A stretch of 64,000 bases of DNA from Blautia hansenii DSM 20583 (GTDB lineage Bacteria; Bacillota; Clostridia; Lachnospirales; Lachnospiraceae), in contig NZ_CP022413.2 of the NCBI RefSeq assembly GCF_002222595.2, forward strand, positions 66,001-130,000, read 5' to 3'. Shown one piece after another: positions 15,920 to 25,522 of this stretch (position 1 is the stretch's first letter; each line of letters begins with the position of its first letter). A program made the translations under genes and the position numbers. The notes under the pieces are model-generated. The model was given only the letters and a program-made list of their open reading frames with translations. It was not told the DNA's origin and searched no databases.

Positions 15920-16387
15920 ATGAATAAAAAGAAAGATATGAAAGTCTGTCTGGTGGGATCATCAGGCGGACATTTAACACATTTATATATGTTAAAACCA
16001 TTTTGGGAAAGTAAAGAACATTTTTGGGTTACTTTTGATAAAGAAGATGCAAGGAGTTTGCTGGAAAATGAGAAAATGTATTCGTGTTATTTTCCGACAA
16101 ACAGAAATATAAAAAATTTATTGCGGAATACAGTATTAGCATGGAAAGTTTTGAGAAAAGAGAGGCCCAATTTAATAATTTCATCTGGAGCAGCGGTAGC
16201 AGTCCCATTTTTTTATTTGGGGAAATTATTTGGTGCAAAGTTGATTTATATAGAAGTATTTGACAGAATTGATAAACCTACGATGACTGGAAAGTTGGTG
16301 TATCCAATTGTAGATAAATTTATTGTGCAATGGGAAGAACAAAAAAAGGTTTATAAGAAAGCGATTAATTTAGGTAGCATATTTTAA
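15920..16387 (+). CDS. PssD/Alg14-like glycosyltransferase subunit
   Basis: 155 residues with VCLVGSSGGHLTHLYMLKPF near the N-terminus and PNLIISSGAAVAVPFFYLGKLFGAKLIYIE, the Alg14/PssD signature. Alone it is not catalytic: it anchors the partner Alg13-like subunit, which follows at 16403, to the membrane and provides the acceptor side. Together they add the second sugar to the lipid carrier. Ribosome binding site AGAGG precedes the ATG. Confidence 0.9.
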   Translation: MNKKKDMKVCLVGSSGGHLTHLYMLKPFWESKEHFWVTFDKEDARSLLENEKMYSCYFPTNRNIKNLLRNTVLAWKVLRKERPNLIISSGAAVAVPFFYLGKLFGAKLIYIEVFDRIDKPTMTGKLVYPIVDKFIVQWEEQKKVYKKAINLGSIF

Positions 16388-16402
16388 AATGAGGTTGAGA
16401 GA

Positions 16403-16906
16403 ATGATATTTGTAACAGTTGGAACGCATGAACAGCCATTTGATAGGTTAATAGAATGTATTGATAATTTAAAAAAAGAAGGAAACATTAAAGAAGAAGT
16501 TATTATACAAACTGGATTTAGTACTTACGAACCTAAGTACTGTGAGTGGAAAAACTTGTTACCATATAAACAAATGGTAGAGAATGTTTCTAAAGCAAGA
16601 ATTGTTATAACTCATGGTGGACCGGCAAGTTTTATTATGCCTTTACAAATGGGGAAAATACCAATTGTGGTTCCGAGACAAAAGAAATATAATGAACATG
16701 TAAATGATCATCAGGTGGAGTTTGTAGAGCAAGTTGCAAAGAGAATGGAAAACATTTTGGTTGTGGAAGAGATTGCAGATATGAAGAGAAAAATTCTTGA
16801 GTATGACAAATTAGTAAACAGAATGAAAAAGAGACAGAATAGTAATAATGAAAGGTTTAATGCTAACTTTGCTCAAATTGTATCAGAGATTATAAAAGGT
16901 GACTAG
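16403..16906 (+). CDS. PssE/Alg13-like glycosyltransferase catalytic subunit
   Basis: 167 residues starting MIFVTVGTHEQPFDRLI, with ITHGGPASFIMPLQMGKIPIVVPRQKKYNEHVNDHQ, the nucleotide-sugar binding region of the GT28 C-terminal family. It partners with the Alg14-like protein encoded 16 bases upstream. The donor is unknown; homologous pairs transfer galactose or glucose-type sugars. Confidence 0.9.
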   Translation: MIFVTVGTHEQPFDRLIECIDNLKKEGNIKEEVIIQTGFSTYEPKYCEWKNLLPYKQMVENVSKARIVITHGGPASFIMPLQMGKIPIVVPRQKKYNEHVNDHQVEFVEQVAKRMENILVVEEIADMKRKILEYDKLVNRMKKRQNSNNERFNANFAQIVSEIIKGD

Positions 16907-16908
16907 AA

Positions 16909-18126
16909 ATGATTTTAAACATTAAGAAATTAGTTAATATATTTTTAATGACTCAATTGATATTTTGCTTATTTAATGAGTTATTATATTCGTTAAATGA
17001 AAATATGAGCGTGCTTTTTTATATTCCAGATATTTTATGTGTTATTAACATTTTCTTGGTTTTTATTATGAATAGGGATAAGATTCGATTAAGAATTTCT
17101 ATAGAAATGTATTATGGACTGATAGCTATACTATTTATAATTTATTCTATTCTTAGTTTTTCTTGGTCATCTTATAATTATTATGATGCTTTTTTAAGAT
17201 TACGATATATTTTAGGAGGGTTTTTGACATTCTTTATTTGTGAAAAGTACTTAAGCGATTGGTTTTACGTACAAATAATTAATTTGATGAGTACTGTACA
17301 AATAATTAATTTGTTTTTAGTATCATATCAACTGATTATCTTGAAGTTACATCCGGATTTTTGTAATGGCATATTTGGATTTACACAGTATAATAATGCT
17401 ATGCAAGGGATTTTTTGTTTGGCTATTTCTTTACTGGCAGTAATATATTTTGTAGATGGAAGATGGAAATGGAAGCGTTCAGTTTTGCAGATTGCTCTTT
17501 CGTGTATTATATGTGCCTTAGCTGAGATAAAGATTTTTTTTGTTATGTTTGTTATAGGAGTTTTTTTAATATTTTTATTAAGAAAAAAAAATAGAAGGCA
17601 GAAAATTCGAGTTACGATTATTATATTAGGAATAGTTGGATTACTTATTGTAGCATATCAAGTGTTAAAAATTGTTATGCCTGAAAATTTAAGGGTGTTT
17701 CAAAGTTTAGAAGGTGCATTGTTTTATGAAGATAGAACAACATATGCAGGAAGAACAAATACAATACCTTTTGTATATCATAATGTTTTCGAAAACGATT
17801 GGATGTTTGCTCTGTTTGGAACTGGGATTGGAACTAATGCAGGTCAATATATTTATGAGTTAGGGAAAAGCTTTGCAGACTTAGGATTTATAGGCTTGGG
17901 ATTATTAATGGCGTTTTTGGGATGTGTTTTTTTGTCTGGAATATATCAAAAAAAAGAATATATTGAGACTGAGCAGTTTTCAACAGCTATATTTTCTATT
18001 ATGATTGTGATAGGTGTAATAGTTTGGAATTGTTTGTTTACAAGATGTACATATCTTGTGTTTTTCTTTTTATCAATAAGAAATGTAAAAGGATTTAGGG
18101 ACAATGAATATAGAAAAGATGAGTAG
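16909..18126 (+). CDS. wzy: Polysaccharide polymerase, Wzy/O-antigen-ligase-like
   Basis: 405 residues, about ten to eleven membrane segments, with one larger extracytoplasmic loop (about 262-310: LRVFQSLEGALFYEDRTTYAGRTNTIPF). Size and topology fit capsule polymerases, which have little sequence conservation. It is the only such protein in the operon, together with one flippase. It starts two bases after the PssE stop. Base composition is markedly AT-rich compared with the CpsBCD genes, a sign of exchange of this serotype-specific part. Confidence 0.8.
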   Translation: MILNIKKLVNIFLMTQLIFCLFNELLYSLNENMSVLFYIPDILCVINIFLVFIMNRDKIRLRISIEMYYGLIAILFIIYSILSFSWSSYNYYDAFLRLRYILGGFLTFFICEKYLSDWFYVQIINLMSTVQIINLFLVSYQLIILKLHPDFCNGIFGFTQYNNAMQGIFCLAISLLAVIYFVDGRWKWKRSVLQIALSCIICALAEIKIFFVMFVIGVFLIFLLRKKNRRQKIRVTIIILGIVGLLIVAYQVLKIVMPENLRVFQSLEGALFYEDRTTYAGRTNTIPFVYHNVFENDWMFALFGTGIGTNAGQYIYELGKSFADLGFIGLGLLMAFLGCVFLSGIYQKKEYIETEQFSTAIFSIMIVIGVIVWNCLFTRCTYLVFFFLSIRNVKGFRDNEYRKDE

Positions 18127-19150
18127 TGAATATAAAGTAAGTGTTATAATACCAGTATATAATGCAGAAAAAACAATAAAAAAAGCTATAGATAGTGTTC
18201 TAGCACAATCTATGAATAACATACAAATAGTTGTTATAAATGATGGCTCTACAGATAGTACACTTAATATTTTACAATCATATGCGGATTTGAAAAATTT
18301 AAAGTTAATTAATCAAAAAAATGCAGGAGTTTCTACTGCGAGAAATAATGGGATTAAAAATGCGGATGGTGAATTTTTGTTTTTTTTAGATTCAGATGAT
18401 TGGCTAGATCCATATCTGCTAGAAATGATGATTAATTATGCAGAAAAAAATAATTTAGATTTAGTGGCGTGTAGTCATATTGAAAGAAATGCTACACTTT
18501 ATGGTGGTAATCAAAATTTAGCAACGAAATTCGTTGCTAGAACATTAGAAGAAATTGGTTCAAAAGTTTTTGATATTTTTCCTAAGAGCGCATGTGCGAA
18601 AATTTTTAGAAAAGAGATTATACAAAAAAATGATATTTTTTTCCCAGAAAAAATGCAATTGGGGGAGGATTTATATTTCACTTATTTATTTTTATTAAAA
18701 ACAAATACTATTGGAAAAGTAGAAAATGTTTATTATCATATTGAAAATGTTAATCCAGATTCTTTGTCTAAGCGTTATGTGGAAAACATAGAACAGGATT
18801 TAGATAAACAATTTGTATTATGGGAAAAGTTGTTTTGTAAATATCCAAATGCAAGAAAAGAATATTACAAAAATCATATGTATTTGCCGTTTACCATAAT
18901 GTCTATGTATGCTAATAATTTGCATAAAAAGGGATGTAAGTTAGATTTTATTCAAAAATGTAAAATATTAAATCGGTATATGGAACAGCATAAAGAATGG
19001 TTTAATAAAACAGAACAGAAATTATATGGTCCTAAAAATATGTTGGAGAAGTGTTTATATATTATTTTTAATACTCATAACACAGTTGTGATAAACCTAT
19101 TTTTTCAATTTAAAGAATATATAAAAAGAAAGAAACAAAAATATAAATAA
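18104..19150 (+). CDS. Glycosyltransferase family 2
   Basis: 348 residues. The GT-A domain begins KVSVIIPVYNAEKTIKKAIDSVLAQ, continues with INDGSTDST and ends in FLDSDDWLDP (DxD metal site), and AEDLY-type LGEDLYFTYLF follows. The second half is helical. It overlaps the polymerase end by 23 bases; AAAGGA is upstream of ATG 18104, and an in-frame ATG at 18119 is an alternative. Donor and acceptor cannot be deduced. Confidence 0.9.
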   Translation: MNIEKMSSEYKVSVIIPVYNAEKTIKKAIDSVLAQSMNNIQIVVINDGSTDSTLNILQSYADLKNLKLINQKNAGVSTARNNGIKNADGEFLFFLDSDDWLDPYLLEMMINYAEKNNLDLVACSHIERNATLYGGNQNLATKFVARTLEEIGSKVFDIFPKSACAKIFRKEIIQKNDIFFPEKMQLGEDLYFTYLFLLKTNTIGKVENVYYHIENVNPDSLSKRYVENIEQDLDKQFVLWEKLFCKYPNARKEYYKNHMYLPFTIMSMYANNLHKKGCKLDFIQKCKILNRYMEQHKEWFNKTEQKLYGPKNMLEKCLYIIFNTHNTVVINLFFQFKEYIKRKKQKYK

Positions 19151-19178
19151 AATGCCATGTCAGAGGAGGACTATGTTA

Positions 19179-20162
19179 GTGTCAGAATTAATATCAATAA
19201 TAATTCCTATTTATAATGTAGAAGATTATCTAGAAAGATGTATAAAAAGTATACAGCAACAGACATATAAAAATTTGGAAATTATTTTAGTGAATGATGG
19301 ATCCACAGATGGGAGTACAGAAGTCGCTTTGGAATTTTGCCAGATGGATCCACGCATTAAGCTTGTCAATAAAAAAAATGGTGGTTTATCAGATGCTCGA
19401 AATGTAGGGATTGATGTGTGCAAAGGAAAATATATTGTTTTCGTTGATTCTGATGATTATGTAGAAGCTCGTTATGTAGAACTATTATATAAATCTCTAG
19501 TATCTAATAATGCACAAATGGCAGTTTGTTCTTTCAATATTGTTAATGATAATGGAAGTGTAATAAAAAGAAAGTTAGTAAGTGAAAAAAAGAATGAAAT
19601 TATAACAGGGCGTGAAATGCTTAACAGAGTAATGCGTGCGGATGGATATAAATATGTTGTTGCATGGAACAAAATATATGCATCAAATTTACTCGAGGAT
19701 CTTAGATTTGAAAAAGGAAAATTATATGAAGATGAATTTTTTAATTTTGAAGTATCTTATAATTTAACTAAAGTAAGTTTTGTGGCAGAACCATTATATA
19801 ATTATGTACAACGAGCTGGAAGCATAAAACTATCGGAGCTTACTAACGAGAAAATAGAAATGCAAAAAGAAATGCATGAAAAACGTATAAGTTTTTATAA
19901 AGATAATAAAGATAAGGAATTGTATGAACGAGCTATTCAAATGTACTGTAATTGGATGGTTAATATTGTAATAGAAGCAAGGGGAATAATTAACAGGGAT
20001 TTACTAAAAAGTTTTAAAAGAAGCAAAAAAGTTTTCCTGTTATCGATGTGTACAAGACAAAGTTCCTATGGCGAAAAAATTCAAGATTGTATTGCTATTT
20101 TTTCACTATTCGTTGCAGCAAAAATAAAAAAAAGAAGAAAAGAGAAGATAGAAAATGATTAA
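19179..20162 (+). CDS. Glycosyltransferase family 2
   Basis: GT-A enzyme with SELISIIIPIYNVEDYLERC, VNDGSTDGS and VFVDSDDYVEARY. I prefer the GTG at 19179 because AGGAGG (19164-19169) lies nine bases upstream; an ATG at 19173 has only three bases of spacing and the far-upstream ATG at 19152 includes the ribosome binding site. GT2 proteins usually begin just before (S)ELIS.I.P.YN, which fits. The C-terminus overlaps the next gene by eight bases. The sugar is unknown. Confidence 0.88.
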   Translation: MSELISIIIPIYNVEDYLERCIKSIQQQTYKNLEIILVNDGSTDGSTEVALEFCQMDPRIKLVNKKNGGLSDARNVGIDVCKGKYIVFVDSDDYVEARYVELLYKSLVSNNAQMAVCSFNIVNDNGSVIKRKLVSEKKNEIITGREMLNRVMRADGYKYVVAWNKIYASNLLEDLRFEKGKLYEDEFFNFEVSYNLTKVSFVAEPLYNYVQRAGSIKLSELTNEKIEMQKEMHEKRISFYKDNKDKELYERAIQMYCNWMVNIVIEARGIINRDLLKSFKRSKKVFLLSMCTRQSSYGEKIQDCIAIFSLFVAAKIKKRRKEKIEND

Positions 20163-21069
20163 AAAGGTAGTACAAGCTATTGAGGATGGAAGTATAGGCG
20201 AAAAAATTCTTAGAAAAATTCATCATAATTTTCCAATTTATATAGTTAATAATAATAATTTGGAATTTCAGTTAAGGATGTATAAAGTATATCAAAAATA
20301 TTCTAAAAAATATCAAGACATAATAAAAGAAGGAGTACAGTCCAAAGAAACAAAGAAATCAAAAATAGTTTGGATTTGTTGGTTTCAAGGAGAAGAAGTT
20401 GCGCCTCCCTTAGTAAAAGCGTGTATTGCATCGGTACGAAAAAATCTTTGTGAGTATGATGTTATTGTATTAACACAAAAAAACATATCTGATTATGTTA
20501 AATTTCCAGAATATATAGAAAGTAAGTGGGAAAAGGGAAAGATTCCATTTGCACATTATTCCGATTTGTTGAGAATTGAATTATTGTGTAAATATGGAGG
20601 GATTTGGATTGATGCGACTGTTTACTGTACATCGAAAGTACCAAAGTATATTTCTGATGTACCATTATTTTTATATAAGCAGATGGATTTAATACGTATG
20701 GATGAGATGCCTAGTATAGCATCAAGTTGGTTTATATCATCCGTTAGTAATAATAAAATTTTACTATTAACAAGGAAATTACTCTTTACATATTGGAAAG
20801 AGCATTCAAATTTAAATAATTATTTTTTATTTCATATTTTTTTAACAATGTCAGCACGCCGTTATTCCCAAGAATGGGAAAAAATACCTACATTCAATAA
20901 CCACAGCCCCCATACATTGTTTTTTGAGTTACAAACAAAATTTAATAAGGAACGATGGGAAGAAATAAAACGAATTTCTTGCTTTCATAAACTAAATCAT
21001 CACATAGAGTATGAAAATATAGAAGGAACATATCTTGAAAGTATTTTGAATATGGAAAATAACATTTAA
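20155..21069 (+). CDS. Capsular polysaccharide synthesis protein, GT32/Caps_synth-like
   Basis: 304 residues. IVWICWFQGEEVAPPLVKACIASVRKNL and the later PFAHYSDLLRIELLCKYGGIWIDATVYC are the Caps_synth / GT32 signature (substrate-binding W.CW..G and the DxD-like D.T after YGGIW). A transferase acting on the growing repeat unit is likely. It overlaps the upstream GT2 gene by eight bases. The C-terminal segment is less conserved and its acceptor is unknown. Confidence 0.82.
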   Translation: MIKKVVQAIEDGSIGEKILRKIHHNFPIYIVNNNNLEFQLRMYKVYQKYSKKYQDIIKEGVQSKETKKSKIVWICWFQGEEVAPPLVKACIASVRKNLCEYDVIVLTQKNISDYVKFPEYIESKWEKGKIPFAHYSDLLRIELLCKYGGIWIDATVYCTSKVPKYISDVPLFLYKQMDLIRMDEMPSIASSWFISSVSNNKILLLTRKLLFTYWKEHSNLNNYFLFHIFLTMSARRYSQEWEKIPTFNNHSPHTLFFELQTKFNKERWEEIKRISCFHKLNHHIEYENIEGTYLESILNMENNI

Positions 21070-21082
21070 GAAAGATGAGACC

Positions 21083-22546
21083 ATGAAAAAAACAAATATA
21101 GTAGTAAATTTTTTATATAATATAGGATACCAAATTTTGGCCATTGTAATTCCTCTTATAACATCCCCATATTTAGCGAGAACTTTAGGTGCAGAAAAGA
21201 TAGGTATAAATTCATGGACTTATTCAATTGTATTTTATTTTATGATATTTGCAATGCTAGGGATTTCTAATTACGGAAATAGAACTATTGCAATGGCAAG
21301 AGTAAATAAAAAAGATATTAACAAAACTTTTTCTAGCATATATACATTTCAGTTATTTATGTCAGTAGTAATGTTAGTGCTATACAGTATTTATGTTATA
21401 TTTTGGGCAAAGAAATATATGGTGATATCAGCTATACAAGCATTTTTTATTTTAGCTAATGCAGTGGATATTACATGGTATTTTTACGGGATGGAAGAAT
21501 TTAAAACGACAGTTCTTAGAAATTGCTTTGTTAAAATCTTTGGACTTATTTGTATATTTATTTTTGTAAAGACGCCAGATGACTTGTGGAAATTTACTTT
21601 TATAAATGCAGGATCTATGTTTTTGGGACAACTCATTATATGGCCCCAATTAATAAAACAAATAAAGTTTGTTAAAGTAAAGTTGTCAGATGTTTTGCCT
21701 CATATACGACCAATTTTGATATTATTTTTACCAGTACTGGCAATTAGCGTTTTCGCAAATATGGATAAGTATATGATAGGGGTTTTTAGCAATGTAGTGG
21801 AAAGTGGTTTTTATGAGAATACTGATAAAATAATAGGGATTCCTAAAGCAGTAATTACCGCTTTAGGGACAGTAATGCTACCGAGAACAGCAAATCTTAT
21901 AGCAGAAGGGAAAGAAAAGGAAAGTAAACAATATATAGAAAATACCATGTTCTTTACAGTATGTTTAGGAAGTGCATTTGTATTTGGGATGATGTCAGTA
22001 GCAGATATATTTTCAGTGGTATTTTGGGGAGAGGAGTTTAGAGAATGTGGAGAGTTAATAGCTTGTATGGCACCAGCAGTATTGTTTTCTGTCTTTGGCA
22101 ATGTAATTAGAACACAGTATTTAATTCCGAGATCAAAGGATAAAGAGTATACAATATCCTTGATTATTGGTGCAATAGTAAATTTATGTGTTAATTTAGT
22201 ATTAATACCTGAATTAGGTGCAATGGGAGCGGTTATGGGAACCTTAATAGCAGAATTTACAATGACTTTTTTACAAAGTTGGTTTGTAAAGAATGCTTTG
22301 CCAATAAAAAATTATATTTTCAACAATATGATTTTTTTGATTATGGGATTAATTATGTATTGGTTATTGAATAGTATTAAAAAATGTGTATCGATTAATA
22401 CTATAAGCCTTATTATTTTGATAATAATAGGTGTTTTTATCTATTTTTTCATGCTTACTATTTATTTCTTTATATCAAAGAGAGAGATGTGTGTTAAGAT
22501 TAAAAAAGAAATTCTAATAAAAATAATGAGTAGGAAGAGGGGATAG
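21083..22546 (+). CDS. wzx: Repeat-unit flippase (Wzx)
   Basis: 487 residues, 12 to 14 membrane segments, opening KTNIVVNFLYNIGYQILAIVIPLITSPYLARTLGAEKIGIN, the start of the MATE-like polysaccharide flippases. FFMGQL-type GSMFLGQLIIWPQ and NVIRTQYLIPRSKDKEY are typical. It moves the lipid-linked repeat unit to the outer face for the polymerase. Two bases separate it from the licD-like gene. Confidence 0.92.
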   Translation: MKKTNIVVNFLYNIGYQILAIVIPLITSPYLARTLGAEKIGINSWTYSIVFYFMIFAMLGISNYGNRTIAMARVNKKDINKTFSSIYTFQLFMSVVMLVLYSIYVIFWAKKYMVISAIQAFFILANAVDITWYFYGMEEFKTTVLRNCFVKIFGLICIFIFVKTPDDLWKFTFINAGSMFLGQLIIWPQLIKQIKFVKVKLSDVLPHIRPILILFLPVLAISVFANMDKYMIGVFSNVVESGFYENTDKIIGIPKAVITALGTVMLPRTANLIAEGKEKESKQYIENTMFFTVCLGSAFVFGMMSVADIFSVVFWGEEFRECGELIACMAPAVLFSVFGNVIRTQYLIPRSKDKEYTISLIIGAIVNLCVNLVLIPELGAMGAVMGTLIAEFTMTFLQSWFVKNALPIKNYIFNNMIFLIMGLIMYWLLNSIKKCVSINTISLIILIIIGVFIYFFMLTIYFFISKREMCVKIKKEILIKIMSRKRG

Positions 22547-22547
22547 T

Positions 22548-23249
22548 ATGAATTTTTATAAATTAAAAATGCAAATAAAACATATTCCATGTGTTGACTA
22601 TCTTTATGGAAAGTTAATTGGAAACAGAAAGGTTATTGATATGGAAAAGAGAAAAAAAGAAGCATTAAAAATGGAAGGGGCGGGTATAACACAAGAAATT
22701 TTTGATATATTATCAAAAAGCGAAGCTCGCTATTTTGTTGATATGGGAACTTTACTTGGAATAGTTAGAAATCAAGGATTATTATCATGGGATAATGATA
22801 TGGACTATGGGGTAATTATAGATGAAAAGTTCAATTGGGATAAGCTAGAAGAATTGTTAAATAAAAAGGGCATTAGAAAAGTACGACAATTTATTTATGA
22901 GAATAAAGTGGTCGAGCAGACCTATGAAAAAAAAGGAGTTCTTATAGACTTTTTTGGACATTACATAAAGGACAATGGTAGTATATTTTATTCATTTACA
23001 AGAGAAAAAGATACAATATATGATTCTCCAAATATATTTGAGACTGTGAGATTTGATGTGTGTGTATTAAATAAAATGAAGCTAGTAAAATATAATGATA
23101 TAACGTGGAGCATTCCAGAAAATGCGGAAGAATATTTAGCATGTTTATATGGTGAAGACTGGAAAATCCCAAATCCTGATTGGGTTAGTTATTCAGGACC
23201 TTGCTGTAAAAAAATCCCGAATCAATATGGATGTTTAGAAATGTTTTGA
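22548..23249 (+). CDS. LicD-family phosphotransferase
   Basis: 233 residues with VDMGTLLGIVRNQGLLSWDNDMDYGVI, the LicD nucleotidyltransferase-fold motif (G-T-L-L-G..R....W-D-x-D-x-D). LicD proteins move a phospho-alcohol (phosphocholine, ribitol or glycerol phosphate) from a CDP carrier to a sugar. Candidate donors in this window are CDP-choline from the lic operon (36035-40032) or the product of the CTP-dependent fusion enzyme at 25523. Its place directly before the opine dehydrogenase block favours a dedicated, unusual substituent, but this is inference. Confidence 0.85.
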   Translation: MNFYKLKMQIKHIPCVDYLYGKLIGNRKVIDMEKRKKEALKMEGAGITQEIFDILSKSEARYFVDMGTLLGIVRNQGLLSWDNDMDYGVIIDEKFNWDKLEELLNKKGIRKVRQFIYENKVVEQTYEKKGVLIDFFGHYIKDNGSIFYSFTREKDTIYDSPNIFETVRFDVCVLNKMKLVKYNDITWSIPENAEEYLACLYGEDWKIPNPDWVSYSGPCCKKIPNQYGCLEMF

Positions 23250-23285
23250 AAGATTACTAACTTTAAAGGGAAAGGGGATTAAATT

Positions 23286-24410
23286 ATGAATATTACAATA
23301 GTTGGTGCCGGCAACATGGGGCTTGCAATGGCTGGATATTTTTCGGTCAATACAGAGCATAATATTATATTGTTTACGAATAAAGATATTTATAGACGTG
23401 AAAAATTGGTTTTACACGAGATAGAAGAAAAAAAATGTACTGAGATTAAAGGAATACATACTACTAATTCGATAAAAGAAGCTTTCCAAAGTACGGATAT
23501 TGTTTTTTGTACATATCCAGCTTTTTTAAGAAAAAAATTCATAGAACAAATAGAAGATATTATTTCTCCGACAGCTATGTTAGGATTTATACCAGGATAT
23601 GGTGGTGCTGAATTTTGTTGTAAAAAAATGCGCGAAAGAGGAGTTACTATTTTTGGATTGCAAAGAGTTCCATATGTAGCAAGAGTAAATGAAACAAATG
23701 ATGAAATCATTGCAGGGATATTGTCAAAAAAGAAAAAATTATATGCAGCAGCTATTCCTTATAATAAGACGCAAGAGATTTCGAATATTATTGAAGGATT
23801 ATTAGATATACCTTGTGAAGCATTAAAAGAATATCTTGCGATTACTTTAGCTCCTTCAAATCCTTTATTACATATATCAGGACTATATAATGTTTTTAGA
23901 AACTATAAAGAAGGCGATGTGTTTAAAGAACAGTTAAGCTTTTATGAAGAGTGGAATGATTTTACATCAGAGCTTCTTTTTGAATATGATGCAGAATTAC
24001 AAGAAATTTGTAATAAATTAGAACCATTAGATTTAGAAGAAGTAGTACCATTATCTATATATTACGAATCGCGGACACCACAGGATATGACATTGAAACT
24101 AAAAAGTATAGAACCTTTTAAAGCTGTTATGGTTCCACTTAAAGAGGTTGAGGACGGATTTGTTCCTGATTTTACATCCCGTATGTTTGTGGAGGATTTT
24201 CCTTTTGGTGTATGCGTTATTAAAGATTTTGCGCGTATTGTAGATGTGAAAACTCCAGTTATAGATATGCTTTTAAGATTTTATGAAGAAAAAACTAATC
24301 ATAGATATTTTAATAATGATGGATCGTATACAACAGAAATAAAGGAAACAGGGGTTCCAGGGTTATATGGAATTAATACCATAGAAGATATAATTAAATT
24401 TTATCATTAG
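23286..24410 (+). CDS. NAD(P)-dependent octopine/nopaline dehydrogenase family
   Basis: 374 residues. The N-terminal Rossmann domain begins ITIVGAGNMGLAMAGYF (GxGxxG at 7-12). The C-terminal helical domain contains the catalytic His region ITLAPSNPLLHISGLYNVF, as in opine dehydrogenases, which reductively join an amino acid and a 2-oxo acid. It is unusual inside a capsule operon. N-(1-carboxyethyl)-amino acids are known substituents of some bacterial polysaccharides, so an opine-type decoration is a reasonable hypothesis; the substrates are unknown. Confidence 0.85.
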   Translation: MNITIVGAGNMGLAMAGYFSVNTEHNIILFTNKDIYRREKLVLHEIEEKKCTEIKGIHTTNSIKEAFQSTDIVFCTYPAFLRKKFIEQIEDIISPTAMLGFIPGYGGAEFCCKKMRERGVTIFGLQRVPYVARVNETNDEIIAGILSKKKKLYAAAIPYNKTQEISNIIEGLLDIPCEALKEYLAITLAPSNPLLHISGLYNVFRNYKEGDVFKEQLSFYEEWNDFTSELLFEYDAELQEICNKLEPLDLEEVVPLSIYYESRTPQDMTLKLKSIEPFKAVMVPLKEVEDGFVPDFTSRMFVEDFPFGVCVIKDFARIVDVKTPVIDMLLRFYEEKTNHRYFNNDGSYTTEIKETGVPGLYGINTIEDIIKFYH

Positions 24411-24425
24411 AGAGGAAGAATATAG

Positions 24426-25484
24426 ATGTACTATTTGAATAAAAATGTTGAAGATTTAGATAGAGTATTTGACCAGAATAAAAGAGAAGGTTTTTTAAGA
24501 CTGGATTTAAATGAAAATCCGGGAGGATTACCTCAGAAATTTATAGAAGAGGTACTAAGTGAAATTACTCCTGAATTTGTTTCTCAATATCCAGAAACTT
24601 TAGAATTTACAGAAATGTTAGCTCAATTTGTAGGAACAGATATAGAACATATTTGTTTGGTGAATGGATCTTCAGAAGGAATTCGATACATAATAGAGGC
24701 ATTTTCTTCTCCTAAGGGTAAGATTGTAGGGGTTACACCAACATATGCAATGTTTGAAGTATATTCAAAAATGTACGATAGAAATTTTATACCAGTTCCA
24801 TATACAGAAAATTTAGAGATGCCAGTATCTAATATTATTGAAAAATTGAATCCAGAAATAGAATTATTAATTTTGCTTAATCCCAATAATCCTATGGGAA
24901 ACGCTTATACAGAGGAAGAAATGAAAAGGGTCATTTGCAAGGCTAAAGAGAATGAAATTACAGTGGTTATTGATGAGGCTTATTTATATTTTTATCCAAA
25001 GACCTTTGTTGAGTATGCATTAAAAGAAGAACATATTTTTGTCACAAGAACATTTTCTAAGTTATTTTCACTTGCTGGATGTAGGCTGGGATATGTAGTG
25101 GGATGGCCAGAAGGAATAAAGATGGTTCAAAAATTATGTACACCTCATAATGTAAATGCATTTGCAATGAAATTTGCAAAAGCAATTATAGAAAAAGACG
25201 GAATGTTAGATGATTTAATAAAACTTCAAAAAGAAGGTAAAGCATATTTGATTTCTTCGTTACAGAAACATAATTATGAGTTTAATGCAAAAGAAGGCAA
25301 TTTTATCTTTATAAAACCTAAGACAGATGCAGAAAACCTAGTTAAAAGAATGAAATTAGAAAAGAGAATTTTAATTAAGACTTATTCTGGGATTGGAAGT
25401 TTAGGAAATTGTTTACGTGTTACAACAGGCGAAGAAAAATATATGAAACAATTTTTGAAGGCATTATATGAGTTAGATAAATAA
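24426..25484 (+). CDS. HisC-like PLP aminotransferase, class I/II
   Basis: 352 residues with DLNENPGGLP, LVNGSSEGIRYII, NPNNPMG (152-158), IDEAY (182-186) and the PLP lysine in TFSKLF (Lys212), then Arg220 and the C-terminal LRVTTG. This is the histidinol-phosphate aminotransferase subgroup. No his genes are near; the operon context argues for a capsule-precursor role. Known capsule examples of this subgroup aminate small phosphorylated compounds (in Campylobacter jejuni, dihydroxyacetone phosphate to serinol phosphate), which would suit a CDP-activated amino alcohol here. That link is inference. Confidence 0.85.
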   Translation: MYYLNKNVEDLDRVFDQNKREGFLRLDLNENPGGLPQKFIEEVLSEITPEFVSQYPETLEFTEMLAQFVGTDIEHICLVNGSSEGIRYIIEAFSSPKGKIVGVTPTYAMFEVYSKMYDRNFIPVPYTENLEMPVSNIIEKLNPEIELLILLNPNNPMGNAYTEEEMKRVICKAKENEITVVIDEAYLYFYPKTFVEYALKEEHIFVTRTFSKLFSLAGCRLGYVVGWPEGIKMVQKLCTPHNVNAFAMKFAKAIIEKDGMLDDLIKLQKEGKAYLISSLQKHNYEFNAKEGNFIFIKPKTDAENLVKRMKLEKRILIKTYSGIGSLGNCLRVTTGEEKYMKQFLKALYELDK

Positions 25485-25522
25485 AAAGGTTAAAAATGTA
25501 ACTAAAGATTGGAGAGGTAAAA